Source: Bacillota bacterium | GTDB taxonomy: Bacteria > Bacillota > Limnochordia > DTU080 | DNA: 40,807 nucleotides | Direction: 5' to 3' | NCBI GenBank assembly: GCA_012840225.1 | Contig: DULU01000023.1 | Location: 1-40,807, forward strand | Shown here: in pieces, positions 1-8,111 of the stretch | How the letters are laid out: every line of letters begins with the position of its first letter | Position numbering within the stretch: the stretch's first letter is position 1 | Translations under genes and position numbers: made by a program | Notes under the pieces: generated by a model | The model's database searches: none | Seen by the model: only the letters and a program-made list of their open reading frames with translations | What the model was told of the DNA's origin: nothing

Positions 1-68
1 ATTAGATGTGCGGGGGTTTGTACAAGTAATTGAGCTCGATGTTATAAAACAGTTGCTCCAGGGATAAT

Positions 69-1136
69 TTACCCTAAACTATCTGAAAACCACAACATAG
101 AAGCTAACAAGCCGGTCGCAGCACTAGGTACTGGTATTATCTCTGTACTCACTAACTCCATTGTTGTTACGGTATCACCCAACGAAAAGCCGCTGGGTAT
201 ACTAACGGAATTGCTTGTGGTTACCGTCTTTATAATGCCATCTGTAGGTGATATCCATGCTTCTTCTTTTGTTGTTACCACTTCTCCAACTGGGCATGGA
301 GTTGCGTCAATCGAACATTCGATCTTTGTTGATTCCTTTTCAAGGTACCATGTATTATATGTTCCGGCTGGAACGGTAACTTCGCGTTCGTCAACAACAA
401 CTAGGTCCAAATATGATTCTTTGCCAACCGCTATGGGACTAGTAAAAAGCGCCGTATTATTTCGGTACTCATTCAAGCCAATACCCCAACCAGGCGCTCC
501 TAAATAGTACCAATAATAAGGTGCGGACCCCTCTCTATACAAAGGCATGTTAACAGCTACATTTAATGCGTCATATGTCAATTTTGCCGTTAACGCCGGT
601 TTCCCCTCAACATTAGCTGAGCCGTTAATCCACATGGACTGGTACATCTCGCCTGGAATCCCTTCGACCGTCGTTTTCCATACCCAACGCTTCCCTAGAG
701 TAAGTCCAAATTCAAAATCGGTAGGTATCGAAACACCTACAGTCAACGAACCGGTTATTAATTCCGGCGTTATATGTACATCCTCTGTTTGCCCTGCTTT
801 GATTATTACGCTTCCGGTCCAACTAGCTGTAGCGTTGTTCACTAAATCGAATACTTGAACCAGAACTGTCCACGTACCTGGCGCAAGACCATTAACAGTA
901 CATGATGCCGTTTCCCCATCTGCCGAACTGGTGAGAGTTTCAGTTATTGTCATGTTTCCTTTTGTCAATGATACCTGAATTGAACCAATTTCGGATGCAT
1001 CCACCACTTCACTTGTGAGCGTTGCTTGAATCTCTACTGCTCCATTACTTTCGATTTGAGTCTTCTTCCCGCATCCCGCTACCCATAACGACAAGGTAAT
1101 GACCAAAATGATTAAAATCGTCCTTTTCAGATACAT
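69..1136 (-). CDS. Predicted secreted lipoprotein of unknown function
   Basis: The protein is about 355 residues with a short basic N-terminus, a hydrophobic stretch and a lipobox (LWVAGC), so it should be lipidated at Cys and anchored outside the membrane. The next ~100 residues are Thr/Ser/Val-rich and look like a beta-sandwich of the carboxypeptidase-regulatory or Ig-like kind; the rest is a beta-rich domain with many Trp and Tyr that I do not recognise. I chose ATG at 1136 because the GGAGGTG ribosome binding site lies about 12 bases upstream and the signal peptide then starts at once; a longer reading to 1178 would bury it. The gene is clearly more AT-rich than the rest of the window, which suggests recent acquisition. 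Function is unknown. Confidence 0.75.
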   Translation of the reverse strand: MYLKRTILIILVITLSLWVAGCGKKTQIESNGAVEIQATLTSEVVDASEIGSIQVSLTKGNMTITETLTSSADGETASCTVNGLAPGTWTVLVQVFDLVNNATASWTGSVIIKAGQTEDVHITPELITGSLTVGVSIPTDFEFGLTLGKRWVWKTTVEGIPGEMYQSMWINGSANVEGKPALTAKLTYDALNVAVNMPLYREGSAPYYWYYLGAPGWGIGLNEYRNNTALFTSPIAVGKESYLDLVVVDEREVTVPAGTYNTWYLEKESTKIECSIDATPCPVGEVVTTKEEAWISPTDGIIKTVTTSNSVSIPSGFSLGDTVTTMELVSTEIIPVPSAATGLLASMLWFSDSLG

Positions 1137-1186
1137 AGTAAAGTACCACACCTCCAAAGTGGACCTTAATGTCAACATACTATATT

Positions 1187-1201
1187 GGAGTACTATACTC
1201 C
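1187..1201. promoter_or_regulatory. Small palindrome upstream of the lipoprotein gene
   Basis: GGAGTACTATACTCC is a perfect 6-bp inverted repeat with a 3-base centre, about 50 bases upstream of the lipoprotein start and close to TATAGT-like boxes on the minus strand. It could be an operator, but no regulator gene is adjacent and it could be chance. Confidence 0.2.
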
Positions 1202-1310
1202 GCCTCCCGTTATATTTTACTACAAGTGAATAACTTCGCGCACTACTGTATTTGCACGAACGCAGCCAACAGAGGACCGAGCGTGAGGGCAGAACTTATC
1301 AGGTCATTGA

Positions 1311-1475
1311 GGAGCCAAGCTTCTGATTTGCAACGAGAGTTTCTACCTCATTGGTTCGTTCAACTTCCTCTCCTTCGACAGTGATTACGATACCGGTGGA
1401 CGCGAGGAGCTAACGAAGCTGTCCCAAAACACCCAACTTCTTAAAGACTACCGCGCGAAGTATTTCTCCTTCTGA
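1311..1475 (+). pseudogene. C-terminal remnant of a phospholipase D-like protein
   Basis: Read in the frame ending at TGA 1473-1475, the DNA encodes about 54 residues containing AKLLICNESFYLIGSFNFLS followed by a REELT segment. This matches the second half of a PLD-superfamily HKD motif (HxK, then GSxN and a downstream R/EE), as in PLD-like nuclease or NERD-associated proteins. The expected His of HxK is missing and an in-frame stop (1308-1310) lies just upstream, with no start codon, so this is a gene fragment, not an active enzyme. The rest of the gap 1137-1624 shows no recognisable gene. Confidence 0.5.
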
Positions 1476-1624
1476 TCGAACATCCTATAATAGCCAAAGA
1501 CCTCGACTAGGCCTGCGCTGCTGGAGTGTGCTTTGCCGCCACAGCGATTCGTCTTTTCGCAGACAATCTTCCAGGGCACCAAAAAATACCTGCCCTTTGG
1601 GCAAACCCAACATAGTAATTTACC

Positions 1625-2059
1625 TCAATCCCATCGTATGTAATTCTTCAAATCCACCGCCAATGCATCGAGTTGCCGGCGTTCCATAATTGGCGGTATA
1701 TCAGGATAGAAGCTTACATGCCTGTCACCCGTTTTCCGGGGCAACAGATGCACATGAACGTGAGGGATCTCCTGCCCGGCAGCAGATCCGTTTGACTGCC
1801 ATACGGTCAATCCGTCCGGGTGAAACCGCTCCTGGATAGCTCTTGCCACCACCGCCACGCAGCGGAATAATTCCCCGGCAAGCAGCGGGTCCAATTCATA
1901 TAGAAAGGTGACATGCTTCTTTGGGATAACAAGCACATGCCCCGGGTTGGCTTGGCGAAGATTCATCAGGGCAAGTATGTCTTGATTCTCAAAAACAATA
2001 CTTGCAGGACTTCTCCCGCTAACGATCTCGCAAAAGATGCAAGGTGTGTGCCGGCTCAT
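1625..2059 (-). CDS. HIT family nucleotide hydrolase/transferase
   Basis: This 144-residue protein has the histidine triad HVHVHLLPR (H100, H102, H104) and the CIFC pair at residues 7-10 typical of bacterial HinT/Hit proteins. The family hydrolyses nucleoside phosphoramidates and similar nucleotide conjugates in the cytoplasm, using the middle His as nucleophile. The length and the N-terminal CIFCEIV start are normal for the family, and AGGTGAG lies 6 bases before ATG 2059. It is transcribed alone with a good promoter upstream. The exact substrate cannot be told from sequence. Confidence 0.93.
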   Translation of the reverse strand: MSRHTPCIFCEIVSGRSPASIVFENQDILALMNLRQANPGHVLVIPKKHVTFLYELDPLLAGELFRCVAVVARAIQERFHPDGLTVWQSNGSAAGQEIPHVHVHLLPRKTGDRHVSFYPDIPPIMERRQLDALAVDLKNYIRWD

Positions 2060-2100
2060 CGCAACTCACCTAAATGCTGGAGCTACAATAATACTCTAAT

Positions 2101-2129
2101 TATATAGCATAATGATGCTGTGGTTGCAA
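2101..2129 (-). promoter_or_regulatory. Sigma-A-type promoter for the HIT gene
   Basis: On the minus strand a TTGCAA -35 box (2124-2129) is followed by a 17-base spacer and a TATATA -10 box (2101-2106), about 45 bases upstream of the HIT start codon. Confidence 0.55.
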
Positions 2130-2162
2130 AGTTATGCGTAATAACCCGCCTAGCAGGATACC

Positions 2163-3122
2163 TTATATATTATTTTCCATCAAATCCCTAAGCACGACCT
2201 TTGCCTCCGGGAAGTCGTCCTCCTTGCCATACACACCGCGATAGGTTTCGGGAAGCAGGCCGGCAATTGCCAGGCCAATGACGTCCATCATGATCCGGCG
2301 ATCGCCGCCGGAGCGCGCCATGAGCGCCCCGGCCGGCATGGGCCTCCCCACATACATCCTGATACAAGCAGGATTGACTTTATTGTCACCGACGGGGTAA
2401 AGAACTTCCGAACCGGTCAAACCCACAGGCAACACCCAAACTTCCGGCACTTCAATGTAACGGGCCACACCGGCCAGCATCGGTTGCATACCTCCGGTCC
2501 GGCTGCGCGTTCCCTCACCGAACAGCAACAACACATCACCGGCCTCAAGTCTCCGTCGGGCCGCCTCAATGGATCGCCGGGCAGCCAAGGCCACTTCCCG
2601 CTGATTCATGACCGCTTCTTCAGAAGATACCTCGGCACTCTGCGGCACTTTTATGGTGCCGAAACACAAACTGGAAAACCGCCTCTGGCGACTGGTGAAT
2701 ACCTTTGGGCCGGCAATGACCGTGAGCCGGTCGGCAAGCAGTCCGTCACCAGTCCGCCGCAGCATAAACTCAATCACATTGGCATCAGCGTAGGACAGGT
2801 GATTGGCCAGCAACACTGCCGGCATATTCTTGATTTTTTCCAGATGCTCCGCCCCGGAAACCGTCGAGCCCTCTTTCAGAAAACGGGCGGTGATCAGATC
2901 ATGTATCTGCCGGGCCAGGAGATGACCGGGATAATAACCCCACCCATGGTCGGCTTCCAGTTGTCTGCCGAGAGTGGCCAGGGCCTGAGGACCGGCGCTG
3001 TCGACCAGGTGTTCAAGGGCCTGGCGAATGTCGTTGAGAGCGATTAGATCCTGACTGGGAAAAAAATCCAGAATCTCATTTATAAATTTTTCACGAATTT
3101 GCGCATAAGACTGTGTCTCCAA
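2163..3122 (-). CDS. PlsC-like phospholipid acyltransferase family protein
   Basis: The 319-residue protein carries the acyltransferase signature NHLSYAD (residues 107-113, H-x4-D) and the acceptor-binding block FGEGTRS (201-207), so it should move an acyl group to a glycerophosphate or related alcohol at the inner membrane face. An N-terminal helical domain of about 90 residues precedes the catalytic part; this is longer than in PlsC itself and recalls glycerol-3-phosphate acyltransferases. No clear transmembrane segment is seen. The start is TTG at 3122, supported by GGAGGAG a few bases upstream. It stands between unrelated genes, and its acceptor is not predictable. Confidence 0.82.
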   Translation of the reverse strand: METQSYAQIREKFINEILDFFPSQDLIALNDIRQALEHLVDSAGPQALATLGRQLEADHGWGYYPGHLLARQIHDLITARFLKEGSTVSGAEHLEKIKNMPAVLLANHLSYADANVIEFMLRRTGDGLLADRLTVIAGPKVFTSRQRRFSSLCFGTIKVPQSAEVSSEEAVMNQREVALAARRSIEAARRRLEAGDVLLLFGEGTRSRTGGMQPMLAGVARYIEVPEVWVLPVGLTGSEVLYPVGDNKVNPACIRMYVGRPMPAGALMARSGGDRRIMMDVIGLAIAGLLPETYRGVYGKEDDFPEAKVVLRDLMENNI

Positions 3123-3171
3123 GTAGCTCCTCCATTACTTTCCGGGCCACGTCGCCGGCTGCACTATAAAT

Positions 3172-3330
3172 TTATCCAATAAACAAGGTGCAGGAGGGCT
3201 TTGCCGTATCCGCTCCGTTCCTGCGCAACGCACCAGGCTGAATGCGACCGCCGGCGGCTTCCCACTCATCCATCTTCTCGTTATATTGGCGCTCGTGATC
3301 CGGGGCTGGCAACTCAAGGTGCAGCTCCAT
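3172..3330 (-). pseudogene. N-terminal remnant of a GNAT acetyltransferase
   Basis: A 52-codon reading frame from ATG 3330 to TAA 3172 begins MELHLELPAPDHERQYNEKM and continues with an EWEAAGGRIQPGALRR segment. This is the usual N-terminus of COG3981-type GNAT acetyltransferases. The acetyl-CoA binding part is missing: the frame ends soon after, and the acyltransferase gene begins 50 bases downstream. A fragment left by deletion is the simplest reading. Family assignment rests on pattern memory only. Confidence 0.45.
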
Positions 3331-3345
3331 TGCCGCAGTTCACCC

Positions 3346-3813
3346 TCACTTTGGTGTCCCGACTTTCGGCTTGCGCTTCAGCATCAGCAGCCGCTTTATA
3401 TCTGCCGCTACCTCGTCGCTATCCACCAGTATTATCACCCAGCGGCCATCGTGATGTGTAGTCGCCCTTTGATAGTCGCTGCGCACATGCGACTTCAGCT
3501 CAGGAAGCATGGCTGCCACTTTTTGTTGTTCCTTGGCGCCGAAAACCAGAAGCACCTGGAATTGCCCCTGCTCGGGAAAAAAAGAGCAAAAGGACCGCGA
3601 CTTCTTGTAGCGCAGGTACCAGCCGTGCTTTTTGCCTCCGTACAACCATTTGATTTCAAACACATCCGGATAATGAGCGGCGATGAACTGTGTAAGTTCG
3701 GACCAACGCCTGCCGGCCTCCGGGCCTATCCAGCCGAATATGAAGTTGTCATCCGGCTGCAATGCCGGATCGATCAGGCGAGCGTTATTGCATATGCTGT
3801 TGTTATTGCTCAC
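3346..3813 (-). CDS. DUF3788 family protein
   Basis: About 155 residues. The run W-SEL, EIKWLYGGKKHGWYLRYKK, a Ser/Phe-rich strand ending in FPEQGQFQVLLVFG and a C-terminal Arg/Lys-rich helix fit the DUF3788 pattern of small cytoplasmic proteins of unknown function that travel with accessory genes. GTG at 3813 is chosen because GGAGGG sits 5 bases before it; an upstream ATG at 3858 has no such site. It lies 55 bases after the end of the truncated methyltransferase on the same strand. Confidence 0.7.
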   Translation of the reverse strand: MSNNNSICNNARLIDPALQPDDNFIFGWIGPEAGRRWSELTQFIAAHYPDVFEIKWLYGGKKHGWYLRYKKSRSFCSFFPEQGQFQVLLVFGAKEQQKVAAMLPELKSHVRSDYQRATTHHDGRWVIILVDSDEVAADIKRLLMLKRKPKVGTPK

Positions 3814-3868
3814 GACCACCCTCCCTCTCTCTTTATAGCCAACCAGGTGATTGATCAATCTTCCGACG

Positions 3869-4468
3869 CTATAGCTTCCTCGCTTTGACCACCAAGGTCA
3901 CGGGAAGCATCTTGGCTTTCTCGGCAAACTCGCCGCTTTGCCTTTGCAAAATGTCTTCATCAGATTGTTCGATCATCCGCTCGATCATTAACCCCGCCTC
4001 GGCCAAGGCATTCACATATGTCGATAGCTGGCGATCCGTCAGCATTAATGTCGCACCCTCAAGATTAACCGTATACCAGGACTCATCAAAGTAACTTTTC
4101 GTGACGGTCAGTACCCCGTTTTCTGCAGCCACACACTTATGAATAGGATGAGACCAGCTGAAAATGAATACGCCGTCCTTTTTCAGGTAGGAGGCGATGC
4201 GCCTAAAGGTACCGACAAGGTCGGTGGTCCAGCCGATGGCGTAAATAGAATAAACCAGATCGAAATAATCCATCGGCAGACCGCATTCTTCTTCCATAGG
4301 AGAGCAGATCAAGTTGGCTCGCAGGCCGCATGCGGCCAATCGGTGTGCGGCCTTTTCGAGTTGTTTTTCCGATATATCAAGAGCCCACAGTTCAGCCCCA
4401 GTCGGCCCGGTGCAGCGGATCCACTTTGCTATAGTGATGCTCCGCCAAGCCGCCTGCCGGGCCCAGGA
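3869..4468 (-). pseudogene. Truncated SAM-dependent methyltransferase
   Basis: The C-terminal two thirds of a class I methyltransferase are readable: a GAELWALDISEKQLEKA segment (acidic residue binding the SAM ribose), then MDYFDLVYSIYAIGW (motif IV) and a YLKKDGVFIFSWSHP strand (motif VI region). The glycine-rich motif I and the ~80 N-terminal residues usual for this family are absent. Upstream the frame closes at TGA 4469-4471 without a good start (only TTG 4339 inside the domain), and another frame is open across 4396-4474. N-terminal deletion, possibly with a frameshift, most likely made this non-functional. Confidence 0.65.
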
Positions 4469-4504
4469 TCATGCTCCTCACTAACTTACCGGCAACCGGC
4501 TTGT

Positions 4505-5266
4505 TTATAAAGCCGGCTCTGCCGCCTCCGCCTCTTCCTCCGCCTCCGCCTCTGACTCCTCCCCACCGATGCCCAATAGCGGCGGCAGCTGTGACACATC
4601 TCTCAATATGCTGATATGAGGAAATTTATTTAACCCGGCCGGCCCGGTGGTTCCGGTCAGGACGGCGGCGAAGGAGACGCCGGCCCGCCAGGCCGCTTCG
4701 GCATCAACCAGATGATCGCCCACATATAAAACGGCCTCCGGATCCACACCGAGTCTGGACATGGCCATCTGCAACCCGCTCGGATCAGGCTTGGGCAGCT
4801 TGATATCCTCCCCGCCCACAATGAGCGTAAAGTATTCCCTGATGCCAGAGATGGCAGTGATTGTCTCAATCCGGTAGCGGTATTTGGTGGAGACAATTCC
4901 CTGCATCATGCCTGCCTGGTTTATATACCGCAACACATCCGGAACAAAAGGATAGATCCTGGTCATCTGGGTCATAACCTCGTCGGCACGGCTCACAAAG
5001 TGCTTGGTGAAGGCTGCCGCCAGCCGGTCGGCTTCTTCGCCAATGAGATGCCGCAACATCCCGGAGAGGCTCAAGCCGATCGTTTCCTGAATCCGCCCGG
5101 GCGGAAACGGGGGGATACCGATTTGCTCCAGCGCATAATTGGCGCAATGTACCACCCCTGCCGACGAATCGGCCAGGGTGTAATCGAAGTCATATATGAC
5201 GGCTTTGAATGAAAAAGTATGATGCGGCCGGCCAGGGTCGGCGCTGCCGGGCATAGACATCGACAT
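4505..5266 (-). CDS. HAD family hydrolase, phosphoglycolate phosphatase-like
   Basis: The 253-residue protein has all four HAD motifs: IYDFDYT (D26, D28), a Ser/Thr in IVSTKYR, Lys in IKLPKPDPSG and YVGDHLVDAEAA. The cap is the small helical type of phosphoglycolate phosphatase and similar enzymes, which remove phosphate from small metabolites in the cytoplasm. ATG 5266 is preceded by GGGAGAG; ATGs at 5260 and 5254 are alternatives. The last ~20 residues are an Ala/Glu repeat tail encoded by CTCCGC-like repeats, not part of the fold. Its substrate is not determinable. Confidence 0.85.
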   Translation of the reverse strand: MSMSMPGSADPGRPHHTFSFKAVIYDFDYTLADSSAGVVHCANYALEQIGIPPFPPGRIQETIGLSLSGMLRHLIGEEADRLAAAFTKHFVSRADEVMTQMTRIYPFVPDVLRYINQAGMMQGIVSTKYRYRIETITAISGIREYFTLIVGGEDIKLPKPDPSGLQMAMSRLGVDPEAVLYVGDHLVDAEAAWRAGVSFAAVLTGTTGPAGLNKFPHISILRDVSQLPPLLGIGGEESEAEAEEEAEAAEPAL

Positions 5267-5372
5267 AAGCTTTATGCTCTCCCATCCTGCGCATCGGGTC
5301 AGTAGCGGAAGAGGTGCCGATGAATATGATGCCGCTCCGCCACTCCCGGCCCTTTTCGGGCTCTAAATCCAT
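5190..5372 (-). other. Possible small ORF between GGT-like and HAD genes
   Basis: A 60-codon frame starts at ATG 5372 with GGAG six bases upstream and overlaps the HAD gene start by 77 bases in another frame. Its N-terminal half (MDLEPEKGREWRSGIIFIG) looks protein-like but I recognise no family. It may be a remnant or a chance frame. Confidence 0.2.
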
Positions 5373-5435
5373 GAACATCTCCACTTGTCCAAGAAGCGTG
5401 AACCCCGCACAGAAGCTGGTCGCCAAACCGCTCCT

Positions 5436-7025
5436 TTATGAACTTCGCGGATCGGCGCCCGCCAGCAGGCGCCCCGTCTCCTGCTCCACCATGATAGCCT
5501 GCACCCGGGCCATATATGTCGACCGCCTCACCCGGTAGCCTCTGGCCTGCAGTTCCCGGACCGTGCTTTCCGGTATCGCCGGTTCGACGAAGATCAGGCC
5601 GTCTTCCTCGGAGTGAAAGCGCGGCGCCGCCACTGCCTCTTCCATGCTCATGCCGTGATCGATCACATTGACAATAGCCTGCAATACCGCCGTGAATATG
5701 CGGCTCCCGCCCGGTGCGCCGATAGCCATGAAGAGCCGGCCGTTTTTGAATAGCAAAAGCGGCGCTCCCCCGCCTCCTCGTTTCCCGGCCACAATTGAAT
5801 CCCAATAGCCCGGACGCGGGTTGAAGTGGCCAACGAAATTATTATACAGAAACCCCAGACCAGGGGTGATCACCCCCGATCCGCCGAGGGAGCCGATGGT
5901 GTGCGTCCAACTGACTGCCGAACCGGCGCCGTCGATTACGGAAACATGAGTGGTGCCCGGACTATGGCCGGCCGGACCTAGAAGGCCTATGTTCATGTCT
6001 GTAGCGATCCGTTCCTGCCAATATGCAGCTCTCCGCGGCGAGGTATATTTGGCCAAGAGATGCAGCGCCACGGAGAACGGCGGATCACACTTCAGCGGCA
6101 CGTGATCGGCGAATCCGGCCCGCATCACTCTGCTCAGCAAATCGATGTAATCCGGGCTGTTGTGCTCCATCGCCGCCGGAGCGAAACCCTCCAGAATCTG
6201 CAGCATGGACAATACCTGCGGACTGCTTGACGACCCGCTCACCGCCGCCCGCACCTCATACCCCCGATATCTGCCGCAAACCGGCGCTGCCGTCGGCGCT
6301 TCATATTGCTGCAGATCCTTCCCGGTGATCAGAGCACTATGCATTTCCATATCTCGGGCCATCTCTTCGCCTATTCTGCCTGAGTAAAACTCGTCGGCGC
6401 CGTTTTCCGCCAAGCGCTGCAGAGTACGGCCGCAATCCTCCTGTACCAGCCGCTCACCGGCTTGGCGCGGCAGCCCCAGCAGCGCGGCAGTTGTCGGCTG
6501 ACCGGCGAGCTTGCGCTGCCAACTGGGATAGCCGGGACTCCCTCCGGTAGAGCGCAATTGCCTGGCTAAACTCTTATCTATAACAAAGCCTTCTTGTGCC
6601 AGTTGCCGGGCCGGTGCCAGGAGTTCCGTCCAGGAAAGCCGGCCGCTGCCAAAGCGGCGATAGGCCTCGCCGGCCCCTTTGACCACTCCGGGTGTGGCGA
6701 TGGAGCGGTAGCCCATCTGATTATCTTCATTGTCGAGAATATAACGCCCATACGCCTCCGACCTGCCGACACAGCGTCCCGGCCAGTCGGCCGGTGGCAA
6801 GTTGGAACCAAGAGTACAAGAACAGTCTATCAAGAGCGTCTCATCCGTCGGCCCATGATGCAAGAATAATAACCCTGAGCCTCCTATGCCGCAGAGCAGC
6901 GGGTTGACCACCCCTTGCACAAACGCCGCCGCGATGGCCGCATCAACCGCATTGCCCCCTTTGGCCAGCACCTCCATGCCGGCCTGGACGGCTTGTGGTT
7001 CCGGAGCAACTACCAAGCCATTCAT
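5436..7025 (-). CDS. Gamma-glutamyltransferase family protein (Ntn hydrolase)
   Basis: The 529-residue protein covers the full GGT fold: GGNAVDAAIAA near the N-terminus, the autocleavage/nucleophile site GTTHVSVID (Thr about residue 358), NNF, GKRGGGG and GAPGGSRI. Family members self-cleave into two subunits and break gamma-glutamyl bonds, for example of glutathione. There is no signal peptide, unlike the periplasmic or secreted enzymes, so it should act in the cytoplasm. ATG 7025 follows AAGGGG by 6 bases; a GTG at 7055 overlaps the TAG of the upstream methyltransferase. The two genes are therefore probably co-transcribed. A hydrolase such as an acylase of the same superfamily is possible. 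Confidence 0.85.
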   Translation of the reverse strand: MNGLVVAPEPQAVQAGMEVLAKGGNAVDAAIAAAFVQGVVNPLLCGIGGSGLLFLHHGPTDETLLIDCSCTLGSNLPPADWPGRCVGRSEAYGRYILDNEDNQMGYRSIATPGVVKGAGEAYRRFGSGRLSWTELLAPARQLAQEGFVIDKSLARQLRSTGGSPGYPSWQRKLAGQPTTAALLGLPRQAGERLVQEDCGRTLQRLAENGADEFYSGRIGEEMARDMEMHSALITGKDLQQYEAPTAAPVCGRYRGYEVRAAVSGSSSSPQVLSMLQILEGFAPAAMEHNSPDYIDLLSRVMRAGFADHVPLKCDPPFSVALHLLAKYTSPRRAAYWQERIATDMNIGLLGPAGHSPGTTHVSVIDGAGSAVSWTHTIGSLGGSGVITPGLGFLYNNFVGHFNPRPGYWDSIVAGKRGGGGAPLLLFKNGRLFMAIGAPGGSRIFTAVLQAIVNVIDHGMSMEEAVAAPRFHSEEDGLIFVEPAIPESTVRELQARGYRVRRSTYMARVQAIMVEQETGRLLAGADPRSS

Positions 7026-7054
7026 AATTATCCCCTTTTCTTCGGCGCCCGGCA

Positions 7055-8059
7055 CTAAAGAGGCCGCCTTTGCTCGCTCTCCTTCTCGAAATAATGCAAA
7101 GTCAACCCGTCGGTGACCGTCGCATAAGTGATTTGGTCGAAGTCGGGTCCATACTGCTCGCGGAATTCCCGGACCACCCGGGCAAAAACTTGCTCATGGA
7201 GTTCGTCCGGCACCCCTTGCTGGTCGGAGAAGCCCTTACCCCCAAGGCGATATAAAAAGTAATCCGCCATAGTTTCCTTGTCCCGCCGGAAGAAATCGAT
7301 CTTGATCTCCGTATGGTTGCCGAAAATCGCCGCACAGGCCGCATGCTGATCAAATTCCCAGCTATAGCGGGTGGCCTGAACTCCGGCCTCCGTGATAAGC
7401 TCCCAATAACGGCGGTGAAAGGCGTTGACCCGCTGCTCATATTCCTGATTCAACGCTTTCAGTTCCTCAGCCACCTCTTTGGGCAGACCCGGCGAGTTGC
7501 CCATGATGAAAAGTTTACCACCGGGCTTTATCACCCGGTAGAGCTCGCGGATCACCAAGAGCGGCTCCGATATGAGATGCAAAATGCTGACGGCTAAGGC
7601 ACCGGCAACGGAGTTGTCGGCCAGGGGAATGGACAGGGCATTCATCCGGCAGGGAATGAGCCGGGTCGGCAGCACCTGGTTATGCCGGGCTTTCTCCAGC
7701 ATCAGGCAGAGCATGACCTGGGAGATATCCCCGGCGATGACGGTACACCCTTGCAAGGCGAGAGGCACCGCCAGGCGCCCGTCGCCGCAGCCGAGATCGA
7801 GTATTGTCCCCCAATCAGCCAACTCGGCTACCCGGCCGGCTACAGCCATACCGGCCGGATCGCATTCCAGCCGGCGGCGCCCGCTGAAATATGGCCCCAC
7901 CCGATCATAGCCGAGATACTTGACCCCTTTGCCGCCGTCCAGGTTGAGGCCCGGATCCTCCGTGAGTTGGTAGATATCGTCCATCTTGGCAAAGGTAAAG
8001 CCACAATAGGCACACTGAGACAGATCGGTATATTTTCCGCACTGCGGGCATTTAAACAA
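7055..8059 (-). CDS. Zinc-ribbon class I SAM methyltransferase
   Basis: A four-cysteine zinc ribbon (C4, C7, C16, C19) opens the protein, followed by a class I methyltransferase with motif I ILDLGCGDG (about 86-94), GDISQVML, and VIKPGGKLFIMG. The arrangement resembles RlmA (23S rRNA G745/748 methyltransferase), but the family is broad and no target can be assigned. The start is taken as TTG 8059, eight bases after GGAGG; the upstream ATG 8098 would add 13 residues across that ribosome binding site. Its stop touches a GTG of the GGT-like gene, pointing to translational coupling. Confidence 0.8.
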   Translation of the reverse strand: MFKCPQCGKYTDLSQCAYCGFTFAKMDDIYQLTEDPGLNLDGGKGVKYLGYDRVGPYFSGRRRLECDPAGMAVAGRVAELADWGTILDLGCGDGRLAVPLALQGCTVIAGDISQVMLCLMLEKARHNQVLPTRLIPCRMNALSIPLADNSVAGALAVSILHLISEPLLVIRELYRVIKPGGKLFIMGNSPGLPKEVAEELKALNQEYEQRVNAFHRRYWELITEAGVQATRYSWEFDQHAACAAIFGNHTEIKIDFFRRDKETMADYFLYRLGGKGFSDQQGVPDELHEQVFARVVREFREQYGPDFDQITYATVTDGLTLHYFEKESEQRRPL

Positions 8060-8111
8060 GACTATTTCCTCCACAAATAACTTCAGGCACTTGACCATAA
8101 CCGGCCGGCAG

